Assembly (NCBI GenBank): GCA_964490835.1
Contig: CAZBEA010000075.1
Span: forward strand, 1-6,062
Reading direction: 5' to 3'
DNA: 6,062 bases
Source of the DNA: CAZBEA01 sp964490835
GTDB taxonomy: Bacteria; Patescibacteriota; Microgenomatia; Levybacterales; GWA1-39-11
In this document: piece by piece, positions 1 through 4,913 of the stretch
Layout of the letters: each line of letters starts with the position of its first letter
How positions within the stretch are numbered: the first letter of the stretch is position 1
Notes under the pieces: model-generated
Told to the model about the DNA's origin: nothing
What the model saw: the letters and a program-made list of their open reading frames with translations, nothing else
Databases searched by the model: none
Made by a program: the position numbers and the translations under genes

Positions 1-140
1 CTTATATCTTCTGATGGGTCTTCAAATTGAAAATCCATGTGGCCCTGTGCGTTGATATCTTGGAGCGCAAGTCTTCTACGTCTTAATTCTCGTGAATCTC
101 GAGAGCTCATTGATGGATGCGGACTTCTTTCTTGTGGCAT
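1..140 (-). CDS. Unrecognised protein, N-terminal part only (runs off left edge)
   Basis: An open frame starts at an ATG at 140 and stays open to the window edge, giving 46 complete codons. The visible protein begins MPQERSPHPSMSSRDSREL, followed by a very basic RRRR cluster and then a more acidic stretch (FQFEDPSEDI). It looks disordered and I recognise no domain. It begins 14 nt after the rplA stop on the same strand, so co-transcription with rplK-rplA is likely. No Shine-Dalgarno is visible in the gap, as for several other genes here. rplJ (L10) often follows rplA, but these residues do not resemble an L10 start. The gene could be a chance extension, but the tight spacing and the absence of stops favour a real gene. 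Confidence 0.5.
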   Translation of the reverse strand, partial: MPQERSPHPSMSSRDSRELRRRRLALQDINAQGHMDFQFEDPSEDI

Positions 141-154
141 GTCGGTAATTCTTT

Positions 155-1012
155 TTACAGAGTAATCTTAATCCCCGGTGACATGGTGGATTTGAGGGTA
201 ACTTTGGTGATTTTGTTAGCACCAACTGAGGTAAGAACTGTTGTAATATTTTCGGACAATTTGTCTGCGTCAAAAGATACCTTGCCAACAGAAAGATGAA
301 TTACCGGAGCTTTGGCTTCGGTCTTGAATCTGATTTGGCCTTTGGAAAGCTTTTCCATAAGTGGTTTTGGATCATCGGTTACCGTTCCGTTCTTTGGATT
401 TGGCATAAGACCTCGTGGTCCAAGAACTTTTGCAACTCTTGCTAATTTTGGCATAAGACTTGGAGATGCGATAAGGACATCAAAATCAATTTTGCCTTTT
501 TCGATTTGTTCAATGAGTGCCTCATCTGCAACTTTTACCCGAACTTCTTTTCCTGTTCCGTGCGGGAGCGAGAGTGTTCCTGAAATTCCTTCTTCTTTTA
601 CATTGAGGTGTAATTCAACAGTTTCGTCAAATTTTGAGCCCTTAAATCCTTTTAGAATTTTAACGGCATCGTCTAATTTGTATGTTTTGTTTTTATCGAC
701 CAATGATGAATTTGAAGAGTACTTTTTAGAGAGAACTTTTTTAGCAGCTTTTTTATGAACTTTTTCTTCTGATTTTGATTCTGTTTTGACCTCTTTCACA
801 ACAGGTGTTTTTTCAGGGGTTTTTGTTTCTACTTTCTCTGCGACCTCGTCCTCTTCTTCGCTCACAACGGCTTCTTCAACAGGAGCAGCTGTTTCAACTA
901 CAGTTTCCTGTACTGATTCCTCAGCTCTTTTTTCAGCCTTTCGTTCTTCGTATGATTTTTTCTTTTTTGGCGCTTCGTCTTCGCCGATAACTTTTACTCT
1001 GATTTTTCCCAT
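155..1012 (-). CDS. rplA: Large ribosomal subunit protein uL1 with long charged N-terminal extension
   Basis: This is ribosomal protein L1, which binds 23S rRNA at the L1 stalk and in many bacteria represses its own operon by binding mRNA. The product is 285 aa against about 230 aa for typical bacterial L1. The canonical domain starts near residue 103 (LVDKNKTYKLDDAVKILK) and includes LPHGTGKEVRV and the signature GPRGLMPNPKNGTVT. Residues 1 to about 98 form an extension: a start MGKIRVKVIGE, then a low-complexity Lys/Glu/Val-rich stretch, probably disordered. I chose the ATG at 1012 because GGAG lies 10 nt upstream; an in-frame TTG at 1042 would read through a hairpin. It lies 46 nt after rplK. 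Family identity is certain; the role of the extension is unknown. Confidence 0.96.
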   Translation of the reverse strand: MGKIRVKVIGEDEAPKKKKSYEERKAEKRAEESVQETVVETAAPVEEAVVSEEEDEVAEKVETKTPEKTPVVKEVKTESKSEEKVHKKAAKKVLSKKYSSNSSLVDKNKTYKLDDAVKILKGFKGSKFDETVELHLNVKEEGISGTLSLPHGTGKEVRVKVADEALIEQIEKGKIDFDVLIASPSLMPKLARVAKVLGPRGLMPNPKNGTVTDDPKPLMEKLSKGQIRFKTEAKAPVIHLSVGKVSFDADKLSENITTVLTSVGANKITKVTLKSTMSPGIKITL

Positions 1013-1022
1013 AATTTCTTTT

Positions 1023-1048
1023 CTCCATTTGGGCAAAGCCAAATGGAG
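1023..1048 (-). promoter_or_regulatory. Perfect hairpin masking the rplA ribosome binding site
   Basis: In the 46-nt rplK-rplA gap there are two perfectly complementary 10-base arms, CTCCATTTGG and CCAAATGGAG, separated by 6 nt. In the mRNA the 3' arm ends with GGAG, the only plausible rplA Shine-Dalgarno, 10 nt before the ATG at 1012. The folded RNA would therefore sequester the binding site. An overlapping 8-bp palindrome GAGGCCTC (1046-1053) offers an alternative pairing. No T-run follows on the minus strand, so it is not a terminator for this operon. The structure is directly visible; a regulatory role (L1 binding or coupling to rplK translation) is inferred. Confidence 0.6.
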
Positions 1049-1058
1049 GCCTCATTTT

Positions 1059-1481
1059 TTATTCTGTTTTTATACCCATCGATCGGGCTGTACCTCGTAC
1101 GATATTCATTGCCGCTTCTACATCATTTGCATTCAGATCTTCCATTTTGGTCTTGGCAATTTCCTCAATTTGAGACTTGGTAAGTGTTGCGACAAAATCT
1201 CGTCCCGGGCGCTGGGAACCGCTTTTAATTTTTAGAGCCATCTTAATAAGTTCTGACATTGGTGGTTTTTTAACGATGAATGAAAAAGTTCTGTCTTCAT
1301 ATACAGATATGACCACGGGAAGCAGGGTGCCTTTTTGATCCATGGTCTTGTCGTTAAATGCTTTCACAAAATCCATAATCGGGAGACCGTGTTGACCCAA
1401 AGCCGGTCCGACAGGTGGTGCCGGGTTGGCCTCGCCGCCTTTAATTGCGAGTTTTATATATGATTTGATTTTTTTTGCCAT
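1059..1481 (-). CDS. rplK: Large ribosomal subunit protein uL11
   Basis: This is ribosomal protein L11 of the GTPase-associated centre, binding the 23S rRNA segment where elongation factors act. Its 140 aa is the normal family length. The N-terminal domain has the conserved proline-rich turn (ANPAPPVGPALGQHG) followed by IMDFVKAFND. The C-terminal RNA-binding domain contains KPPMSELIK, SGSQRPGRD and the closing signature DLNANDVEAAMNIVRGTARS. The ATG at 1481 is preceded by AAGGA with 9 nt spacing, one of only two clear Shine-Dalgarno sites in the window. It lies 140 nt after nusG and 46 nt before rplA, in the conserved secE-nusG-rplK-rplA order. Confidence 0.98.
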   Translation of the reverse strand: MAKKIKSYIKLAIKGGEANPAPPVGPALGQHGLPIMDFVKAFNDKTMDQKGTLLPVVISVYEDRTFSFIVKKPPMSELIKMALKIKSGSQRPGRDFVATLTKSQIEEIAKTKMEDLNANDVEAAMNIVRGTARSMGIKTE

Positions 1482-1485
1482 AATG

Positions 1486-1503
1486 CTTTTTCCTTGGAAA
1501 AAG
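1486..1503 (-). promoter_or_regulatory. Inverted repeat around the rplK ribosome binding site
   Basis: The 18 bases are two 8-base complementary arms, CTTTTTCC and GGAAAAAG, around a 2-base centre. On the mRNA the AAGGA binding site of rplK sits at the centre and right arm. A hairpin with a 4-nt loop could partly mask it. The stem is mostly A-U and so weak. It parallels the stronger hairpin over the rplA site, and its bases are also candidates for pairing in the larger leader structure upstream. A regulatory role is inferred. Confidence 0.35.
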
Positions 1504-1618
1504 AAATTCTAAAATTAAATTTCTAAATCCTAAATACGAAATCCGAAACTTTTCTATTTTGAAGTTGAAACATTTGAATTTGTTTCGTGCTTCGAAATTC
1601 GTGCTTAGAATTTGTTCC
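1496..1618. repeat. A+T-rich imperfect inverted repeat filling the nusG-rplK gap
   Basis: The gap reads as one long degenerate inverted repeat. The outer arms are AAATTCTAA (1504-1512) and TTAGAATTT (1605-1613), flanked by GGAA and TTCC. The inner arms are GAAAC (1545-1549) and GTTTC (1582-1586). The right half also holds a direct repeat of TTCGTGCTT (1584-1592 and 1598-1606). The vocabulary (TAAATCC, TAAATACGAAATCCGAAAC, TTCGTGCTTCG) resembles dispersed intergenic repeats I recall from candidate-phylum genomes; this needs a genome search. If transcribed from the promoter at the nusG end, it would be the leader of rplK-rplA. Confidence 0.6.
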
Positions 1619-1620
1619 TG

Positions 1621-1650
1621 ATTATATCTTTGAAACTTGCAAGAAGTCAA
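1621..1650 (-). promoter_or_regulatory. Putative promoter for rplK-rplA inside the end of nusG
   Basis: On the minus strand, TTGACT (1650-1645) is followed after 18 bases by a perfect TATAAT (1626-1621) overlapping the nusG stop codon. This predicts a start near 1614 and a leader of about 130 nt that folds into the inverted repeat. The hexamers are close to consensus, but they partly encode nusG residues, so chance is possible. Confidence 0.5.
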
Positions 1651-2152
1651 GCTCAACAGGTGTTTCTCGTCCAAAAATACTTACCAATACCTTAATCTTG
1701 CCTTTTTCTTCATCGATAGATTCCACTGTTCCCAAAAAGTCAGAAAATGGACCATCGTTGATTTTGACAGCTTCACCGACAGAGAAAGCAGATTTGAAAA
1801 CCGGCTCTTTTTGATCAACGAATTGAATAATAGCCTCAACCTCAGCATCGGGCACTGCTGTTGGTTTGTTCATGGCTCCGACGAAAGATGTAACGCCTTG
1901 AGTGGTTCGAACCAATATCCATGCTTCATCGGTAAGCTGCATTTTTACGAGAATATATCCCGGGAAAATCTTTTCTTTGATATTTTCTTTCTTTCCGGAG
2001 CGGACTTTGATAGTCTCGCGGGTAGGCACGAGAACGTCGAGGATATAATCCTCCATATTCATTGCCTGAACACGTTGCATAAGAGTCTTTGCGACCTTAT
2101 TCTCATGTCCGGAATACGTATGTACAATATACCAACGCGCACTGTCTTCCAT
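1622..2152 (-). CDS. nusG: Transcription termination/antitermination factor NusG
   Basis: NusG binds the RNA polymerase clamp, raises processivity and couples transcription to Rho or the ribosome. At 176 aa it has the normal family length. The N-terminal NGN domain opens with ARWYIVHTYSGHENKVAKTL and contains VLVPTRETIKVRSGKK, KIFPGYILVKM and VRTTQGVTSFVG. The C-terminal KOW domain (about residues 121-176) reads GEAVKINDGPFSDFLGTV and ends in VSIFGRETPVELDFLQVSKI. It starts 5 nt after the secE stop with no Shine-Dalgarno, which suggests translational coupling with secE. The order secE-nusG-rplK-rplA is the usual bacterial one. Confidence 0.98.
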   Translation of the reverse strand: MEDSARWYIVHTYSGHENKVAKTLMQRVQAMNMEDYILDVLVPTRETIKVRSGKKENIKEKIFPGYILVKMQLTDEAWILVRTTQGVTSFVGAMNKPTAVPDAEVEAIIQFVDQKEPVFKSAFSVGEAVKINDGPFSDFLGTVESIDEEKGKIKVLVSIFGRETPVELDFLQVSKI

Positions 2153-2157
2153 ATTTA

Positions 2158-2331
2158 TTATTTAACGAGATATTCGAGTCCGAGAGTAAAGAGGTAGTCG
2201 GCTGCGCCGAGATAAATTCCTACAATCGCACTCAAACCCAAAACTACAATCGTGAGATCAAGTACTGTTTTTCGTGATGGCCAAGTTATTTTTAATAACT
2301 CGGTCCGTACTTCACCCAGGAATGTAAACAT
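2158..2331 (-). CDS. secE: Preprotein translocase subunit SecE
   Basis: SecE is the small essential subunit that clamps SecY in the inner-membrane SecYEG channel. The product is 57 aa, the short single-span form found in most bacteria outside the enterics. It shows the conserved cytoplasmic amphipathic segment FLGEVRTELLKITWPSRK (residues 4-21), then one membrane segment of about residues 24-50 (LDLTIVVLGLSAIVGIYLGA). I chose the ATG at 2331 because an extended -10 ends 7 nt before it; a TTG seven codons upstream (2352) would lie upstream of the -10 element. nusG follows after 5 nt. The tRNA-Trp and rpmG genes that often precede secE are not here. Confidence 0.95.
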   Translation of the reverse strand: MFTFLGEVRTELLKITWPSRKTVLDLTIVVLGLSAIVGIYLGAADYLFTLGLEYLVK

Positions 2332-2338
2332 GAACGTA

Positions 2339-2368
2339 ATTTTATCACACAATCATTAGATATGTAAA
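2339..2368 (-). promoter_or_regulatory. Putative secE-nusG promoter, predicted leaderless
   Basis: The minus strand reads TTTACA (2368-2363), 18 bases, then TAAAAT (2344-2339) with a preceding TG in the extended -10 position (TGATAAAAT). Seven bases separate the -10 from the secE ATG, so transcription would begin at or next to the start codon. No ribosome binding site is visible. Confidence 0.55.
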
Positions 2369-2377
2369 TAGTAATTA

Positions 2378-2806
2378 TTATTCCTTGGGAACAGGCTTTT
2401 TACCGATTACGGTTTCAATATTGCTATCGTCTGTGAGAGATCCGTACAGTGGGTCGATACGAACAGAATCGCCTTCGAAAGTGTTGCGATAAATTCGTGG
2501 CCAAACATATGTTTCAAAAACCTTCCCGTCTTTACCTTTTAAAGTCAGAATATAGTCAGCAGTATCCCATATATCAACCGTCACCAGGTACGGTTTTGGG
2601 AGACAAGAGTTGGATAGGTGCGTTGTGCCGACGGGACAGTCCGATAAGAGTTCGGTGCGTGTTTCAATTCTGTGTTCTTCTGCCTCTCTCCTCATGTCAA
2701 GAACCGTTCCTTGAATGTATTCCGATTCTGATGTACAGCTTCCTGCAGTAGCAATCGCAATTCCTGCGATCCCCGCGCGCCCTACTGAATAGAGAGATTC
2801 CTTCAT
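2378..2806 (-). CDS. Predicted small lipoprotein, function unknown
   Basis: The product is 142 aa. The first 24 residues look like a lipoprotein signal: a short n-region (MKESLYSVGR), a hydrophobic run (AGIAGIAIATAG) and Cys24 in the context AGSC, a weak lipobox. The mature part has an acidic/basic helical stretch (about 37-54), two cysteines (57 and 68) that could form a disulfide, and a likely beta-rich C-terminal domain with alternating segments (YLVTVDIWD, YILTLKGKDGKVFETYVW, GDSVRIDPLYG). I recognise no family. The ATG at 2806 is preferred over an in-frame ATG at 2860 because it gives a proper signal peptide and sits 8 nt from a promoter. The gene is divergent from galU and ends 46 nt before secE. 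Confidence 0.75.
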   Translation of the reverse strand: MKESLYSVGRAGIAGIAIATAGSCTSESEYIQGTVLDMRREAEEHRIETRTELLSDCPVGTTHLSNSCLPKPYLVTVDIWDTADYILTLKGKDGKVFETYVWPRIYRNTFEGDSVRIDPLYGSLTDDSNIETVIGKKPVPKE

Positions 2807-2814
2807 AGCCTGTG

Positions 2815-2843
2815 ATTTTAGTATAAAATGTTGTGTGTTACAA
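2815..2843 (-). promoter_or_regulatory. Putative promoter of the lipoprotein gene, near-leaderless
   Basis: The minus strand carries TTGTAA (2843-2838), a 17-base spacer and TAAAAT (2820-2815). Only 8 bases separate the -10 from the ATG at 2806, predicting a leader of 0-2 nt. An overlapping TATACT (2825-2820) is an alternative -10 with a poorer -35. Confidence 0.45.
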
Positions 2844-2850
2844 TACATCC

Positions 2851-2879
2851 TTGACAACATTCCAATGTCGCACTAGACT
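2851..2879 (+). promoter_or_regulatory. Putative galU promoter
   Basis: A consensus TTGACA (2851-2856) is followed by a 17-base spacer and TAGACT (2874-2879). The expected start near 2886 leaves a leader of about 12 nt with no Shine-Dalgarno. It lies back-to-back with the lipoprotein promoter in a 91-bp divergent gap. Confidence 0.55.
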
Positions 2880-2897
2880 GAAATAGTTGTTGAAATT

Positions 2898-3794
2898 ATG
2901 AAGAAGATCCGCAAAGCAGTCATCCCCGCAGCAGGATTTGGAACCCGATTTCTCCCCCAGACAAAGGCAATGCCCAAGGAAATGCTGCCTATTGTCGATA
3001 AGCCCGTTATCCAGTATGTCGTTGAAGAGCTCGTGAACGCAGGAATCGAAGATATTATTATAGTTACCGGGTATCACAAGAGAACTATTGAAGATCATTT
3101 TGACAGGCCGTCGATGGAACTGGTCGAGAATCTTCGAATGGGCGGCGAGAAAAAAATAAAATTCCTTGAAGAGGCTGAAAAAATTGCCGATTTGGCCAAC
3201 TTTATATATGTCAGACAAAAAGGACCGTATGGCAATGGAACACCGCTTATGAATGTGAGATCAATCGTTGGCAATGAGCCGTTTATATACACGTGGAGTG
3301 ACGATTTTATAAAAGCCGAGCCTAAATCGCGGTTTCAGCAGATGATTGAAGTCTATGAAAAATATGAGTGCTCGGTTCTGGCATCGGTTAGAGCAAAGAC
3401 CGATGAGGATTATGAGCGCTATGGATTTGCAGGCGGAGAGCAAATAGATGACGGGATAATTGAGGCAAAAATTTTAATGGAAAAACCGGGCAAGCAAAAT
3501 GCACCTTCAAATTTGGCGACGGTGAGTGGCTTTATCCTCACGCCTGACATTTTTGACTATCTAGACCGCGTTTTAGAAAATTTGAATGAGGGTGATGAAT
3601 TCTATTATAACGACGCACTAAAGCTTATGCTCAACGACGGAAAAAGGGTTCTGGCTTATGAAATTAAAGACGGGAAATATTACGACACCGGAAATAAATT
3701 CGAATACATGAAGACGATGGTTGAATTCGCACTTGCACATCCTGCGATCAACGGCGACTTTAAAGAATTCCTCAAGAAATTAGATCTCGGCTAA
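2898..3794 (+). CDS. galU: UTP-glucose-1-phosphate uridylyltransferase (GalU family)
   Basis: This enzyme makes UDP-glucose from UTP and glucose-1-phosphate, a cytoplasmic step feeding cell-envelope glycans. At 298 aa it is full family length. The nucleotide-binding signature is clear at residues 10-31 (PAAGFGTRFLPQTKAMPKE, then MLP), followed by VDKPVIQYVVEE. The metal-binding acidic pair is D135-D136 in YTWSDDF. Later landmarks are KILMEKPG, SNLATVSGFILTPDIFDYL and KYYDTGNKFEYMKTMVEFA. One departure: where common GalU proteins have GLGHA, this one has YGNGTP (111-116). I believe this is a recurring variant and not an inactivation. The ATG at 2898 gives the usual MKKIRKAVIPAAG start. The next plus-strand gene is 99 nt downstream. 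Confidence 0.93.
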   Translation: MKKIRKAVIPAAGFGTRFLPQTKAMPKEMLPIVDKPVIQYVVEELVNAGIEDIIIVTGYHKRTIEDHFDRPSMELVENLRMGGEKKIKFLEEAEKIADLANFIYVRQKGPYGNGTPLMNVRSIVGNEPFIYTWSDDFIKAEPKSRFQQMIEVYEKYECSVLASVRAKTDEDYERYGFAGGEQIDDGIIEAKILMEKPGKQNAPSNLATVSGFILTPDIFDYLDRVLENLNEGDEFYYNDALKLMLNDGKRVLAYEIKDGKYYDTGNKFEYMKTMVEFALAHPAINGDFKEFLKKLDLG

Positions 3795-3805
3795 TTGATT
3801 TTTTT
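3778..3805 (+). terminator. Weak possible intrinsic terminator of galU
   Basis: A 6-bp stem, AATTAG and CTAATT, with a 7-nt loop overlaps the galU stop codon, and seven T residues follow two bases later. The stem has only one G-C pair, so termination would be weak at best. Confidence 0.25.
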
Positions 3806-3853
3806 GAATTTTCTCCTTTCTGTTATTTACAATACAGTTTTTATGGTTGAGGA

Positions 3854-3882
3854 TTGATTAAATAATATAATTCATTTATAAA
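3854..3882 (+). promoter_or_regulatory. Putative promoter of the FabD-like gene, near-leaderless
   Basis: TTGATT (3854-3859), a 17-base spacer and TATAAA (3877-3882) precede the ATG at 3894 by 11 bases, predicting a leader of about 4-5 nt. A TATAAT at 3866-3871 is an alternative -10 but lacks a well-placed -35. No ribosome binding site is visible. Confidence 0.45.
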
Positions 3883-3893
3883 TCAAACTTGTT

Positions 3894-4913
3894 ATGCCGG
3901 GCAAAGAAGAACTCCAACATCACATCGAGCAGGAGGTACTACCATCCAGATATGCGATCGGCGTTGCCGGGCAAGGGGGGACAAGTATCGGTGAGGAGTA
4001 CAAAGATCTGTATGAATCATCGCAGGGATTCCAAAACATATTCAATCGAGCAGAGCGATTGTTGATGAAGGAAATGGATGGATTTTCGATACAAGGACTA
4101 TGTTTTGAAGTGGAACCTGAAAGACAAAAAGTAGCCCAGAGCCTGGTCGAGCAGACATTGTATAGTCATCTTGCAAATACTACCATTTACGCAGCCAAAT
4201 ACGCTGCATTTGCCGAAGAATATGCCGGGTCCGCTTTGGCAGAATTTATTCTTCCACAAAGCGCGGGTGAGTGCGCAGCGCTGTACATTAGTGGTATGAC
4301 AGATTTTGAAACAGCACTTCTTGTTGCAAAGAAAAGGGGAGAGTTGACCGAAAAAGCAGCCATCCAAAATCCGGGACGGATGGTCTATGTTGCCGGTTTT
4401 CACGGTGGATACGAGGGTTTGGTCGAATTATGTAAAGAGGTAGAATCCGATTTGAAAGATGAAGGAAAATCAGGCGTGGTTGCAGTATCGAATAGAAATT
4501 CGCCAAAAGAACTGATATACAGTGGGAGTGACGAATTCGTAACAGAAGTAACCAACCGTCATGGCAGGAAAGTTGTTAATCTACCGATATCATTTGGTTC
4601 GCATTGTGATCTTATGGCGCCTCTCGTAGAAGAATATAGAGAATTTTTATCAGGAGTTTCTGCCGATAGACCGTCTATGACGTGGATATTGAATGGCGTA
4701 GCATCTGTTGAGCCTGCAATTATTTTTGAGAAGATGGCTGTGGGGCCTACTCAGATCGTCGATTATCAATCATCAATTGAGGAATTATCGCGAAGTGGAG
4801 TAGCAGCAATGGTTGAAATGACACCGAATGTCGGTCGTAGACCGGTGGTTGGAAGATATTACAAGCACACCATGGATAGTCTCGGTCAGAAATCCAGTCT
4901 TATTGTGAGATAG
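3894..4913 (+). CDS. FabD-like acyl/malonyl transferase, divergent
   Basis: The 339-aa protein matches the acyl-transferase fold of malonyl-CoA:ACP transacylase along its length. The oxyanion motif GQGG is at 26-29. The nucleophile elbow is LPQSAGECAALYISG with Ser123, where FabD has GHSLGE. KKRGELTEKA supplies Arg148 at the position of the carboxylate-binding Arg of FabD. SNRNSPKELIYSG (199-211) aligns with the NxNSPGQxVISG segment. PISFGSHCDLM carries the presumed catalytic His237, like the SHCALM of E. coli FabD. Thus Ser, Arg and His all appear kept, but the GHS is changed to PQS. The N-terminus is about 15 residues longer than usual, with no alternative start. No other fatty-acid synthesis gene is in the window, so the substrate is open. 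Its 3' end overlaps the convergent PlsC-like gene by 14 bp. Confidence 0.8.
   Translation: MPGKEELQHHIEQEVLPSRYAIGVAGQGGTSIGEEYKDLYESSQGFQNIFNRAERLLMKEMDGFSIQGLCFEVEPERQKVAQSLVEQTLYSHLANTTIYAAKYAAFAEEYAGSALAEFILPQSAGECAALYISGMTDFETALLVAKKRGELTEKAAIQNPGRMVYVAGFHGGYEGLVELCKEVESDLKDEGKSGVVAVSNRNSPKELIYSGSDEFVTEVTNRHGRKVVNLPISFGSHCDLMAPLVEEYREFLSGVSADRPSMTWILNGVASVEPAIIFEKMAVGPTQIVDYQSSIEELSRSGVAAMVEMTPNVGRRPVVGRYYKHTMDSLGQKSSLIVR

Noticed and set aside
1013..1042. A longer rplA starting at a TTG at 1042.
   Set aside because: It would translate through the perfect hairpin and lacks a binding site. The ATG at 1012 has GGAG upstream and gives the MGKIRVKV start.
1023..1060. Hairpin plus T-run (1055-1060) read as a plus-strand terminator.
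   Set aside because: No plus-strand gene lies upstream, and the T-run is separated from the stem. On the minus strand no T-run follows.
312..1235. Open frames on the plus strand opposite rplA and rplK (312-758, 786-1235, 805-990).
   Set aside because: They lie antisense to certain ribosomal protein genes. Their compositions (Ser/Thr/Phe-rich) mirror the Lys/Glu-rich strand, and they show no family features.
1496..1618. The nusG-rplK spacer as an insertion sequence or MITE.
   Set aside because: There is symmetry but no terminal repeat of transposon type, no target-site duplication visible and no transposase; I keep it as an inverted repeat only.
1587..2277. Plus-strand open frames opposite nusG and secE, including 1637-2197.
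   Set aside because: They are shadows of well-recognised genes, with no recognisable domain and no promoter.
2332..2352. SecE start at a TTG at 2352.
   Set aside because: The predicted -10 element lies within those codons, and the ATG at 2331 gives the normal short SecE N-terminus.
2807..2860. Lipoprotein gene starting at the ATG at 2860 or 2848.
   Set aside because: The added residues spoil the signal peptide and overlap the promoters of both divergent genes.
4098..4506. Minus-strand open frames opposite the FabD-like gene.
   Set aside because: They lie inside a gene whose family motifs extend through the region, and their translations show no motifs.
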